This document shows, in pieces, positions 1 through 10,178 of a stretch of DNA of 64,000 nucleotides. The notes beneath the pieces were generated by a model. The model was given only the letters and a program-made list of their open reading frames with translations, was not told where the DNA came from and made no database searches. The stretch is from NCBI GenBank assembly GCA_003255065.1, contig QAOA01001644.1, forward strand, positions 62,001 through 126,000, read 5' to 3'. Both the position numbers and the translations under genes were made by a program. This DNA comes from Cercis canadensis. Its lineage: Eukaryota; Streptophyta; Magnoliopsida; Fabales; Fabaceae. Numbering within the stretch: the first letter of the stretch is position 1; the number at the start of each line of letters is the position of its first letter.

Positions 1-103
1 CATACACCAAGTCTCAATAAAACAAGTAGATGTAATATCGGCATGCTTGTATTGCTGAGTTTCTTGGAATTATCATTCAGTTGTTTGTTAAGCAAATGGT
101 TCT

Positions 104-512
104 GAAGCTTCCTCTTCTGGTTTATAGAATACTTATCTACTGTTTGATTATGGAACCTGTCATAATCTGCCATCTGATTTCGGTTATCATGAAGCACTTT
201 ATGACTGTTACTTGTATGTGATATAAATAACTTGATCTCTTGATCTGGGTTATTATTTCTTTTTGTTTTATTTAGAGGCTTTATAAAGAATTTGTTCCCG
301 TTCTTGGTTAATATAATTATGGTCTGTGAAGCTTCTTCTGTCCAGTTTATAGGATGGTTATCTACTGTTCATGGAACTTGCCAAATATGTGATCTGATTT
401 AGTTACTATGAAGCATTATAAGCTTGTTATTACTTGTATGTCGTATATAAAGAACTTGATTTCTTGGTCTTGGCTATGATTTATTTTTTTGTTATGGTTA
501 GAGGTTTTATAA
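104..512. repeat. Diverged tandem duplication, probably intronic
   Basis: Two direct copies, about 104-286 and 328-512, share many blocks: a GAAGCTTC start, a TTATCTACTGTT block, ATGAAGCA, TTACTTGTATG, AACTTGAT and an AGAGG-TTTATAA end. They differ by many substitutions and small indels, so the duplication is old. No convincing exon is visible in 1-1500, which probably is intron of the gene whose last exon ends at 1737. Confidence 0.6.
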
Positions 513-587
513 TCTCGGTATCATGATTGTGTTTTGAAAGAATGAAGTAGATTATGTTTTATATGTTATACAAGTTGGTTTCAATTT

Positions 588-718
588 TTCTTCATGACAT
601 CTACTGACTTGTTGCTTAGGATTTAGATTACGTTGCTTGTCTCTTATGGCCCNTTCTTCATGAGATCTACTGATTTGTTGCTTAGGATTTAGATTACGTT
701 GCTTGTCTCTTATGGCCC
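588..718. other. Direct duplication across a single N (likely assembly join)
   Basis: The 65 bases at 588-652 recur at 654-718 with two mismatches, and the only base between them is the N at 653. This fits two overlapping contig ends placed side by side and not merged. Treat it as one genomic copy. Confidence 0.8.
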
Positions 719-1522
719 AAGTATGAACTCTAAGCTGTTTTTTCCTGTTTTGTTTTTCTTGATGTTTAATTTAATGTTTCTATGTCTTTATTTAAAAGAA
801 ATTGCTAATCATAAATCATATAATGAAACTTAAAGTAACATGACCTCTATGAGATATGGTAATAAAATGTATGTGTTAGATAATTTAAGTTACAGTAATT
901 ATTTAAGAGATGAGGATGTGAAAAATTAAGATACGCAGGTGCTGATTATTAATAATATAATTGTATCATAAATGGGTTTATGATATTGGACACTATCTTG
1001 TTAGTGGTTTTCTTAAACAGGTTTTTGTCTTCCCAAATTAATGCATGCATGCATCCATGCTTTTGTATAGGAAATGAGAGGATTTGGCTTCGCTTTAGAA
1101 AGATTAATTTATGTAATGGGAGAGTTCTGTTTATAGCTCATGTAATTTTTATGGAGTTTGATAGTACTGCCAAATCTGTTATAAAAAAAAATGCATATCA
1201 GTACTCATGCGAGGTTGTACTTGGAGAGAGAGATAGAGTGTGAGTGAGTGAGAGAGAGAGTAGTATTGGTTGAAGAATTCTGAGTTTAACTTCAATGTTC
1301 AATTATGTAAATATGTGGTCTACTTACGAGTTCTGCTTTACCAATTTTGTGTGTACACTTCTCTGATTCCCCATATATCTTCTGAGCATGCAGACTAGCT
1401 TTCTGGCTCATAAATGGAATGTGCCTTAATATGGTTTCTTCTTTTCATCTTTGAAGAAAAATATTTATCCACAGAATTTCAAGTTTCTTATATGTATATA
1501 TTTTATATAATTGTATGTGTAG

Positions 1523-1737
1523 GTTGGGGACCTCATGCATATTTCCAGATGTTGGCTGAATCTCGAAATGGTGCTCAGTCTTCGTCTGCCAACAACGGCA
1601 ATCTTCATGTGCAACAATCTGAGCTTCATACTGTATATATCGAACCTCAACATGGTGGCGAAACTGTCCGGGTCAATAGCTTGGATTCAAGCCCCATGCT
1701 AGATGGTCATGGATCAGAAAGTGCAAGGAGACACTGA
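1523..1737 (+). CDS. 3'-terminal exon of an unrecognised gene
   Basis: An open frame ends at the TGA at 1735-1737. It is probably the last exon of a gene that begins left of the window. Two in-frame acceptors are possible: AG at 1521-1522 (exon from 1523) or AG at 1547-1548 (exon from 1549). The encoded tail is hydrophilic, rich in Ser, Asn, Gln and Gly, with no membrane segment and no domain I can name; it ends in ESARRH. AT-rich sequence follows, as expected for a 3' UTR up to about 2.1 kb. Codon use and composition differ clearly from the flanking T-rich DNA, which supports coding. The function is unknown. The long T-rich stretch before it looks intronic. Confidence 0.5.
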
Positions 1738-2133
1738 CTTTGATTTCAGAGTGAAGTAAAAGACAGAGGAAAGATCACCAGATGTCCATATCTGTAAAAA
1801 TCATAGGGGTTTATGAATTTCAACTGCAGATATCTGCTTTTGAACTTTTTCTCAGAGTTGGAATGAACCATGTTCATTTCCACTAATCAGATAAGCTACC
1901 TTTTAGCTTTTTGCGATGTGGTATGTGAAATATTTTGATTTTGAGATGAGTGTTGAATGAGAAATATCTGATTTGTTTGTTGTCACATCATTTCTTGTGT
2001 CCGTGTGATATTATGAATGACAAGAATTTAAGGGGCCACAGGATCATTGTCTCTAAATATGCATGACATGGTCTTTTTGACATTGATTTCTATGAATTGA
2101 AATCTACCAATCCTGTTTTTGCCCCAATAAAAA

Positions 2134-2436
2134 GGTGGTTGCTAAGCTATCTAAGGGGTAGTGTTTTACCCCCTCATTTAGGGGGTTTGGGTAGGATCTA
2201 TGTCTTGAAATTAGTATCGTTTCAAAAATTTTAAAAAATTAAGTCACATATCACAGTCGACGGAATTTGAATTTAATTATCAAAGATTTTTTTTGACACT
2301 TTTTCTAAGAACTAATTTTTTTTTTTTTTGAGATTTTCATAATAACAATAATTTTAGGTCTTAGGTTTCACCAAAATTCTCTTAACAAGAAGTGGTAGCA
2401 CTATCCCCTTTAAAGGGAGATAGCCTAGTAACCGCC
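2134..2436. mobile_element. MITE with 9-bp target duplication (Mutator-like)
   Basis: This 303-bp element is flanked by perfect 9-bp direct repeats CAATAAAAA (2125-2133 and 2437-2445). Its ends are inverted repeats: GGTGGTTGCTAAGCTATCT on the left and, in reverse complement, GGCGGTTACTAGGCTATCT on the right. A 9-bp TSD is typical of Mutator-like elements. It has no coding capacity and lies just downstream of the gene ending at 1737. Confidence 0.8.
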
Positions 2437-2445
2437 CAATAAAAA

Positions 2446-3619
2446 ACATGCCGAACGTAATTTTGATTCCTACTGTACATCCTCACTGTCTCATTGCATT
2501 TAACTAGAAAACATGCATGGTCTTTCCTTTTGTCTTCCCTTTCTTCTTCCTCCAATGACCAATAGCTGCTTACCGAAGCTGGATCGCTTTATAGGTGGCA
2601 TTTGCTCCCTCTAACATAGATTCTATTTTTTTTTATTCCACGTCTTGCTTAAAATTAAATTCTATATTTCTTGGAGGAATGTGGAAAGAAAAATCATTTG
2701 AGGTAAATCTTATTGTTCATTTGAAATTGAACTCATAATTTACTCTTTCTTTAATGAAATTGAGACACAATTGAAGTTTAAGTAAATCAGTTAAATTTAA
2801 ATTGTGCTATATGTGGTATATATAAATATAGAGAACATATATATATAAATGTGTAAATAACATTATTCAACCAATAATATAATGAGAGATGTTAAACACA
2901 CCACTGAGGGGAGGGTAAGTCTAACAATAGTATAGTCTTCCATATCTCTCTCAACCCAAACATGATACAATATGTTAAGCAATAATTTAGTTCATTAAAG
3001 ATGACACAGATATACCATTTTACATTTGACAGTCTTCATGGAATCACATATATCTTTTACGTTTTGGATAGATTCACTTTGTCTCTTCTAAAACAAACAA
3101 TTATGAGACAACAACGCGAAAGATAAAACCAAAAAAAAAAGAAAAAAAGAATTGAATTGAATTGATTAAATATATGAAAATTATAGGGAAAGGAATTTGA
3201 TTAAAAAATACGACCATGAAAATGAACTTGTCTCTTTGTATGCTTCCAAACACTAAGGACAGTGAAACAACCACACTAAAGAATGACAGAACACACAAAG
3301 CAACAACACAAACAATTCAGAAGTAAAGCCACTGAACAGAGAACCAGTCATGGTCATCAAACTCACCTAACACATGGTCAATTTTCTTTTTGGCCTTCAG
3401 ACATGGTCACGTAAAGTACTTCACGTAATATATTGATTAACAATTCGAGATTTAATTATATTACACTTAATAAACAAAAAAATGAAAGAAAGTTGAAAAT
3501 GAGATACACTTTTTTTAAAATTTTCACCCTCTCTACCAAGTAATAAGAAATGAAAATTAAATCGTTTTTAACGTTTGTAAGTTTTGTAATTTTGATAAAT
3601 AGCCACTTGACAAGCTTTA
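2446..3619. other. Intergenic, no gene seen
   Basis: This is AT-rich sequence with no supported gene. Positions about 2718-2860 are homologous to about 9845-9985, immediately after permease copy A, and mark the left end of the A/B duplication unit. Confidence 0.5.
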
Positions 3620-3689
3620 GCTCATGTAACATGCCGGCGCAATAGTCGATATTTGCTCATGTAACATGCCGGCGCAATAGTCGATATTT
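3620..3689 (+). repeat. Perfect 35-bp tandem duplication upstream of the small gene
   Basis: Two identical 35-bp units (3620-3654 and 3655-3689) carry a GC-rich core, ATGCCGGCGCAATAGTCG, in AT-rich DNA. They lie about 195-260 bp upstream of the ATG at 3883, so they sit where promoter elements would be. Confidence 0.85.
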
Positions 3690-3882
3690 GTCCTATTTCC
3701 TAGGAAGTTGACAATTAACAAGAAATATTCGATTGAACCCTCACTATACAAATAATTCAACTCTCTCCCTTTGCACTATGTATAACTTCCATCCCTGTCC
3801 TCCCTTTTCCACTCATGTCTTACACACACTTTCTCTCAACACCTTTTGTCTAAATGTGTTGATACTATTCTAAGAAAAAACA

Positions 3883-4155
3883 ATGGAGAACTTGAAGAGG
3901 TTTTGCAAGAGGAGAAGGTACCAAAGGCTAAACGCTGCAAACAAGAAGTCAAAGAGGCTTGGAGGGAAGGCTTATGGCGCGCTTTGGAAGACAAGAATGG
4001 TACCAAAATTTAGGTTAGTCAAGGTTCCCATCATCAAGTGTTTGGCTAAGATCAACGAAGCTTATGTTGATATCATGAACCGGTTTGCTGGTAACCCTGA
4101 CTCCAACAACGTTGATGATTTGTATGGAACTTGGTTTTGGAATATCACTTTTTAA
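3883..4155 (+). CDS. Small basic plant protein, 90 aa
   Basis: A single open exon from ATG 3883 to TAA 4153-4155 encodes a Lys/Arg-rich 90-residue protein. The N-terminus (MENLKRFCKRRRYQRL) and the middle (LWKTRMVPKFRLVKVP, then a motif like KINEAYVDIMNRFAGN) resemble a family of short, uncharacterised plant-specific proteins with a conserved basic N-terminus and an AYVDMM-like motif. No signal peptide or membrane segment is evident. A 35-bp tandem duplication lies in the presumed promoter. A broken second copy lies at 9989-10138, where the tandem duplication that made the permease pair also copied this locus. A Harbinger-type element begins 50 bp after the stop. Function unknown; expression unproven. 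Confidence 0.55.
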   Translation: MENLKRFCKRRRYQRLNAANKKSKRLGGKAYGALWKTRMVPKFRLVKVPIIKCLAKINEAYVDIMNRFAGNPDSNNVDDLYGTWFWNITF

Positions 4156-4507
4156 GGGTGTACTGTGTGTGTGTGTGTTTTTTCCTTTGTCTCTCTTTAT
4201 CTTAGGTGGTGTTTGGTACTAGTTATACATTTGCTTGGGAATCCTTACTTTTTTGGGAATAAGATTCCCAAGAATGAGATTACTAAGAAAGTTTATATTG
4301 CCATGTTTGGTTATCACTTAATTTTCTGGGAATGTTTTTGCACTTGAGTCAATTAAATTGTTAAAATAAATGAAAATCGAGACTTTATTTTCAATGTTAT
4401 CCAAATAGGGTCCTAGTAAGTGTTGAGAGACTAGAAAAGAACTAGTCATAGGAAACCCGAGTTGCTATATTAACTCTGAAATCAGAAAAGCAGAGCTCCT
4501 GATAGAG

Positions 4508-4681
4508 ATGAAGTTAAAGGTGAAGTTGATATGCTTGTTATTCTTAACTAGTTCGATCCTCCTCCTTATGAGCCCTTGTATTAAATGGTGTGAAAGTTCA
4601 AGACCAAGCCCCTCACCTTGGCCCAAGCAATTTCACGCCCTTTTGTACATGAACTTGAGCAGCGCACACCTCCAACTCAGT
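4508..4681 (+). pseudogene. Captured fragment like the first exon of an At4g14100-like protein
   Basis: From ATG 4508 the frame encodes a hydrophobic signal-peptide-like stretch (residues 5-25), then a motif like SPSPWPKQFHALLYMN and HLQLS. That motif matches, from memory, the start of the mature domain in plant At4g14100-like secreted proteins (usual pattern: PWPxQFHxxLFMN...LQ). Similarity stops after about residue 58, where a normal gene would have its intron, and the frame runs into unrelated sequence up to a stop at 4754-4756. It lies wholly inside the Harbinger-type element, so it is probably a captured fragment, not a working gene. Confidence 0.5.
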
Positions 4682-4854
4682 ATGGCAATTCGCAACACCA
4701 GTCAAACATTGCTGGGTCCCAAACTCAATCTATTATGTGAATTGCTTTTTTCCTAGAGATTATTTTTGCTAACCCTTGCTGGTGACGGTGGAATTATTGG
4801 TCCACAATCAAAGCTCGTGGGTTGTGGCGATTCGCGGTGCTTCACTGCATTTCA

Positions 4855-4977
4855 ATGGCCTCCGAGACTGAAACTCCACTGCTTTTAGATATCATACACG
4901 GCGCAGTCGATTTCAAGGGCCGCTGTGTCTTAAGGTCCCTCTCCGGCCTCCGCACCTCCGTCCCTCTCACTCTCTGA
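4855..4977 (+). pseudogene. Captured fragment like the N-terminus of an NRT1/PTR (NPF) transporter
   Basis: ATG 4855 to TGA 4975-4977 encodes 40 residues beginning MASETETPLL, followed by a motif like GAVDFKGRCVLRSLSG. NPF nitrate/peptide transporters typically start with acidic residues, PLL, then VDxKGxPVxRSxSGxW. The conserved GG-W that should follow is missing; the frame ends soon after. The surrounding sequence (4790-4980) is GC-richer than the rest of the element, which fits a host-derived piece. It lies inside the Harbinger-type element. Confidence 0.5.
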
Positions 4978-5219
4978 AGATGAAATATGATGTGGAGGCT
5001 CAGCGCTGAGCGCTGGGAGCCTCCATGCTCAGGAAAGTGTCATTCCCACCTGAAGAGGTGGGTATGTTTTTTTTCTATCATCAGTGCAAATTTCCATTCC
5101 CGGGTATCTTCTATGCCTGGGAATATTTTTTTATCACTTCTACCAAACATGGGAAGTTTTTATTCCCATATCACTTTCCCAGAAATGTTAAAAGATTACA
5201 GCTACCAAACACCACCTTA

Positions 5220-6040
5220 GTGTTGTATTTCATCAGTCTTCTTTGCAGTAGTGAAAAATTCACCGAATGTACAAAATTGTGGAATAAAGCTATACATTAC
5301 CATATTTTATGATAAGTACTCTAAATAGGTAAGTTGATACTAATATAGTTGATAAAATTTAAATTTAAATAAATTGAAGTTAACTTCACTTTAAGTCAAT
5401 TATTTTTTTAACATTTTTTATATAAGTCTATTTATAAATTGAGAATTAATTGATTCAATTAATAGATTTTCGTGCCAAAATTAACTGCTAATTCCACATG
5501 AACATTCCCAATGAAAATGGGATTGTAATACCTACTTTGGATAATGATAGAAAAAGGATAGAATAAGAACCATGTATAAATCTTTATCAATATTGCCATT
5601 AAAAAAAAAAAACCCATGCTTAAACCTTTTCATTCCTTTCGCTGGCTTTCTTGTTCAAAGGCCTACTTCTGTTATTATTGAACAAAATTTCAAAGCAATA
5701 GTACTGCAGACTGCAGCGGAGTGAGTGATTCCTTTCACATCGTATGCTTCTCCAAGGATTGATTTTGGCTTTAAGAACTGCCTTTTAGGTTTAGCCCTTG
5801 AACCAAAATCCAAATATGCACAAAGTCAAGCCTCCAGGGAAGGAGAGAGAGACAAGCTGAAAGAGAAATCATTTTCATTGAAAATGCCAACAGTCATACC
5901 AAGTTGCCATCTTTCTTTCTCCTTTCTCTCTCTCTTGCTCCAAGTGATCAAAGGGGTTCGTCCTTTTGGTTGAAGTAGCCAAAATACGACTCCCTTTAAT
6001 TACTAGCTCCTCTGTTTCTCTTCTGCAACTCTCCAAAGAG
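5220..6040 (+). promoter_or_regulatory. 5' flank and promoter region of permease copy A
   Basis: This gene-free stretch is homologous to about 10984-12179 upstream of copy B. Its 3' third (from about 5620) is homologous to about 24370-24810 upstream of copy C. Conservation across all three copies of the last 400 bp or so suggests that the promoter and 5' UTR travelled with the genes. I cannot place a TATA box with confidence. Confidence 0.4.
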
Positions 6041-9000
6041 ATGGGGTCGGGTCGAGAGAAAATGGCACTCCCATCTCATTACGGGGTCACAAATACCCGT
6101 GCTGCTCTTGATTCAGGACTTGCACGTCTTCTTGAACTCGGTTACAAGCAAGAGCTCAAGCGTGATTTATCGTAAAAGTTTTATCCTTTTTGTGCTTTTT
6201 ATTGGTTCCTAGTTTCCAATTCAATTTTGACTGTGAATTGGATTCATTGGCTGGTTTCTTCCTTTGTTTCTCAATTGCAGGGTCATTTCCAATTTTGCCT
6301 TTTCTTTTTCTGTCATATCTGTTCTCACTGGTATCACCACCCTTTACAACAGTGGGTTGACTTTTGGTGGCCCTGTATCTTTTGTCTATGGGTGGTTTAT
6401 AGTTTCTGCTTTTACCATGACTATTGCGTTTTCAATGGCTGAAATTTGTTCATCTTACCCAACTTCTGGTGGTCTTTACTATTGGAGTGCCAAGCTTGCT
6501 GGCCCAGGATGGGCTCCCTTTGCCTCCTGGATTACTGGTTGGTAAGGTATCCAAATCCATTTTTCTTTCAAGCAAATGCTATTTGATACTGGAAATGTTG
6601 AAAATGACTCTCCTACCAAAAGGTGTGCATTAAAAATGACATTTCCACTATATAGTTGTTCTCTAAACACCATATGCACCAACTAATTGCTCTGTGCCTG
6701 ACACGATAAGTCAATTAATGATCTAGTACAGATAGCATTTTCTATTTTGCTTTGTCTTTTTCACCTATTTCCAAGTTTGTTATTGTCTTCTGAACTATTA
6801 TTTTATGCATTTGAAGTAGAAGATGCATGCCATCTAAAATGCATAATGAAGTTGGCTCAGAATTCTTTTAGGCAAGAGGAGGCATATGGTGACTGTATGT
6901 AGTATGCAACATAACTTTAAATGACTGCTCCACTTTCTTCTTTTTTTTTGCTTGAATATTATTTTACTTTTCTGATATTATGTGAAATTCATAACCAGAT
7001 TTTCTGAAGCACTACTTCTCTCAACCAGCCTGCAGTATTTCTTGTCATCTTGTGTACAATGTCATTACAGAATGTATAATTGTAGCATTTCTTTGATGCA
7101 ATAGACCCTAAAATTGAGTTGGTTGCTTAATCAGCAAGTCTAGTCCAATCATTAAAAACAAAGTGATGCTTGCCTTCTTATGGTCATTTCTCTGATGCAC
7201 AATGAATTTTTTTTTCTTTCTTGCAGGTTCAATATTGTTGGGCAGGTATTCTTGAGAATTCACATATTCTAGATTTTCAATATCCTTCAATATTCACTGA
7301 TTGGTCAAATTTGTGTGGGATGTGGAGGTGGATGTGAAATAATCCATTATACTCTTAACTGTTCTTGATTCCTTTTCATTTGCAGTGGGCAGGAACAGCA
7401 AGTGTAGACTATTCACTTGCACAACTAATACAGGTTATCATTCTCCTTAGCACCGGTGGAAAAAACGGCGGTGGATATGAGGCTTCTAAGTATGTAGTTA
7501 TTGGTTTTCATGGGGGACTTTTGCTCCTACATGCTATAATAAATAGCCTACCTATCTCATTGTTATCATTCTTTGGACAGTTAGGTGCTATCTGGAATCT
7601 TATAGGTAAGGAGAACAAAATTCCTATTTTATTTTTTGCCCTTTTTTTTTGTTTGTTTGTTTCTGAATTCGACTTCTTAGGGTAAGGCCTTTACTGTATC
7701 TCTAATATGAATGGGTAATTTTTAGGTCTTTTTCTGCTTACGATTCTCATTCCATCTGTTGCAACGGAAAGGGCTAGTGTCAAGTTTGTTTTCACTCATT
7801 TCAATACTGATAATGGGGATGGAATCAGCAGCAGAGCGTACATATTTGTCCTGGGACTTCTAATGAGTCAATATACCCTTCTTGGGTATGATATTTCTGC
7901 TCATATGGTAACTCTCTTTCTTTTTCTTTTTCTTTTTTTTCCTTTTCATAAAACATTGCTGCCTCCCATAGTTGTAAGAAAAATCACTATTCAGATAAAG
8001 TACTGCTCTTTTGGATGATCTAAAATGATTCTCAATTAGATTAATGGCATTGTTGAATGTGAGTTCTTGTCATCAGCTTAAAACTGATGATAGGCTGGGC
8101 AAGTTGCATGGGTTTACAAAGCCTAGTGATTCATTTGCCAGTCCAGTTTAGATATAAGGGCAATCTAATGATAAAATCCATTATCAAGATGTGTTCGAAA
8201 TGAGTTAAGATTTTGGTAAATTTTTAGCATATCATACAAGTATAATGAATTCTGTAATAAGATACAAATATAAGAAAACTTAAACTGCTTTTAAGGATTT
8301 ATACTTGCTTTTCCATTTTAAAAATTTTGTGCTTTTTGTTTTTTACAGATGGATTAACGTTATCATATGATTTAAACTAAAACTTCTTGTTTATTGTATA
8401 CTTTTAGACAGAGGAAACCAAGAATGCTGATAGAAATGGCCCAAAAGGAATTATCAGTGCGATTGGGATTTCAATTATTGTAGGATGGGGTTACATACTT
8501 GGCATTACCTTTGCAGTTCGTAATGTCTCTTACCTTTTGAGTGAAAATAACGATGCTGGTGGGTATGCCATTGCTGAAATATTTTATCTGGCATTCAAGG
8601 AAAGATATGGCAGTGGAGTTGGGGGCATTATTTGCTTGGGAGTGGTTGCTGTTGCCATATTTTTCTGTGGTATGAGTGCAGTTACTAGCAACTCTAGGTA
8701 ATTATACTTGTTCTTAGCGTGCTCATATGAGAGGGATTCAATTTCAAACGACTCAGTTACTTATAATGCTTAATATACAGGATGACTTATGCTTTCTCTA
8801 GAGATGGAGCAATGCCATTATCATCATTATGGCATAAAGTTAACAGACAGGAGGTCCCCATAAATGCAGTTTGGTTATCGGCTTTTATTTCATTTTGCAT
8901 GGCACTAACGGTACGTACTCTTTTTTTCTTCCCTATTTTCATGCAATCTAATTTTCCTCTGATTTGATTGAAACTGTTTCTCAATGGCTGTAATATACAA

Positions 9001-9841
9001 TATATGTCCATTTAAAACTTTCAAGCATGCGTTGTTACTTGATGCAGAGTAAAAGCAATTAAAGTTTTTCTATATCTGCTCATGTAGGATTCGTCAGAAA
9101 AAGGAGTATACAAAGAGATCTTAGTTTCTATCCTTGTTAGTGGCCATGTCTTTCTTATGAAAGAACCACTTCACTGAAAAGATGACTCTATCAAATAAGG
9201 ATTTAAAAATTGGGTTTTACAGCCATATCACACCCCTTCACATGAGGCCAGTTGAGTTTCCAACATGAACAAAATACAAGTTGGAAACAGCCTCGCCTGA
9301 AATTTAGTTGGTAGGGAGGAAAGTATCAAATTCTAGAGCAATTGATTAGTTCTAGCAGCCTACTTGGCCTAAAAGCTTAAACTACTAAGCAAAAACCTCA
9401 TACTTATTGCTGAGTCCCCTCATCCACACTAGCCATATTCTTTTCTTTCTATTCCATCCACTAACCTCTAACTTAATTCTAACTCTTGTGCAGTCTCTTG
9501 GAAGCATAGTGGCATTTCAGGCAATGGTATCCATAGCAACAATTGGCCTGCAAATCGCTTATGGCCTTCCCATCTTCTTTAAATTGACTTTGGCGCGCAA
9601 GTCTTTCGTCCCAGGGCCTTTCAACTTGGGGCGCTATGGGGATTTCGTTGGCTTGGTTGCAGTTCTTTGGGTGTTGACCACCACCATTCTCTTCTCATTG
9701 CCTGTTGCCTACCCAATAACCATTGAGACTCTCAACTATACCCCTGTTGCAGTTGGAAGTTTGTTGGTCCTTGTAGTTTCTTACTGGATATTCAGTGGTC
9801 GGCATTGGTTTAAGGGACCTATAACCAATATAAATACCTGA
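6041..9841 (+). CDS. BAT1: BAT1-like amino acid permease, copy A (complete, 8 exons)
   Basis: Coding exons: 6041-6171, 6281-6541, 7227-7245, 7386-7605, 7726-7907, 8408-8697, 8781-8910, 9494-9841. All junctions are GT-AG and in phase; they total 1,581 nt, 526 aa. The product is an APC-superfamily permease of the BAT1/GABP type (Arabidopsis At2g01170, a bidirectional amino acid/GABA transporter). It has a short hydrophilic N-terminus with the conserved LGYKQELKRDLS, then many hydrophobic segments (12 expected). Family landmarks are SMAEICSSYPTSGGLYYWSA, WFNIVGQ, a YDISAHM-like motif, TEETKNADRNGPKGI and FSRDGAMP. Exon 3 is a 19-nt microexon. It reads RNVSYLL where B and C read TDISYLL. Intron 7 is about 160 bp shorter than in B and C. 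The ancestral 3' flank is replaced just after the stop. Start is the first ATG after the TTG-containing open leader. Confidence 0.93.
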
Positions 9842-9844
9842 AGT

Positions 9845-9988
9845 TGAGACTTATAATTTGCTCTTTCTTTTGGTGAAATTGAGACTCAATCAAAGTTTAA
9901 GTGAATCAGTTAAATTCAGATTGTGCTATGTGATATACTGATATGTATATATATAGAGAACGTGTATATATAAGTGTGCAGCTTTGGA
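9845..9988 (+). repeat. Left edge of the second A/B duplication unit
   Basis: The sequence after the copy A stop matches about 2718-2860: shared blocks include TATAATTT, CTCTTTCTTT, AAGTTTAAGT and AATCAGTTAAATT. The join lies within a few bases of the TGA at 9839-9841. Copies B and C instead share a different 3' flank. Confidence 0.75.
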
Positions 9989-10138
9989 AGACATATAATG
10001 GTACCAAAATTTAGGTTAACGAAGGTAATCAATGAAGCTTATGTTGATACGATGAACTGGTTTGCTCGTAACCGTGGCTCCAACAACGTTATAATTTGTT
10101 GTATGGAACTTGGTTTAGGAATATTACTTTTTAAGGGT
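9989..10138 (+). pseudogene. Broken copy of the small basic-protein gene
   Basis: This stretch matches codons about 36-90 of the gene at 3883-4155 (GCTTTGGAAGACA, ATGGTACCAAAATTTAGGTT, AAGCTTATGTTGATA, then TATGGAACTTGG and a TTTTTAAGGGTGT end). The first third of the gene and its promoter (about 1.1 kb of the A unit) are deleted, and internal deletions shift the frame. It cannot encode the family protein. Confidence 0.8.
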
Positions 10139-10178
10139 GTTTTTGTGGTTTTTTTCCCCCTTTGTCTCTCTTTATCTT

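Larger units (their letters stand above)
4205..5216. mobile_element. Harbinger-type Pack element carrying two gene fragments
   Basis: The 1,012-bp element has perfect 14-bp terminal inverted repeats (GGTGGTGTTTGGTA at 4205-4218; its complement at 5203-5216). It is flanked by TTA (4202-4204 and 5217-5219), the TSD expected for PIF/Harbinger elements. The homologous position in the B duplication unit (about 10970-10990) reads straight through TCTCTCTTTATCTTAGTGTTG, which is the empty site. There is no transposase. The interior instead holds two stretches that resemble 5' ends of unrelated host genes (separate entries), so it fits a Pack-type non-autonomous element. Confidence 0.8.

Noticed and set aside
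980-1243. 87-residue open frame on the + strand
   Set aside because: No motif, and the base composition is like the surrounding intron. The upstream acceptor and downstream donor needed for an exon are not convincing.
5966-6040. Longer N-terminus for the permeases (also at 12105 and 24736)
   Set aside because: The in-frame extension begins with TTG, not ATG, in all three copies. The first real ATG gives the family-like MGS start.
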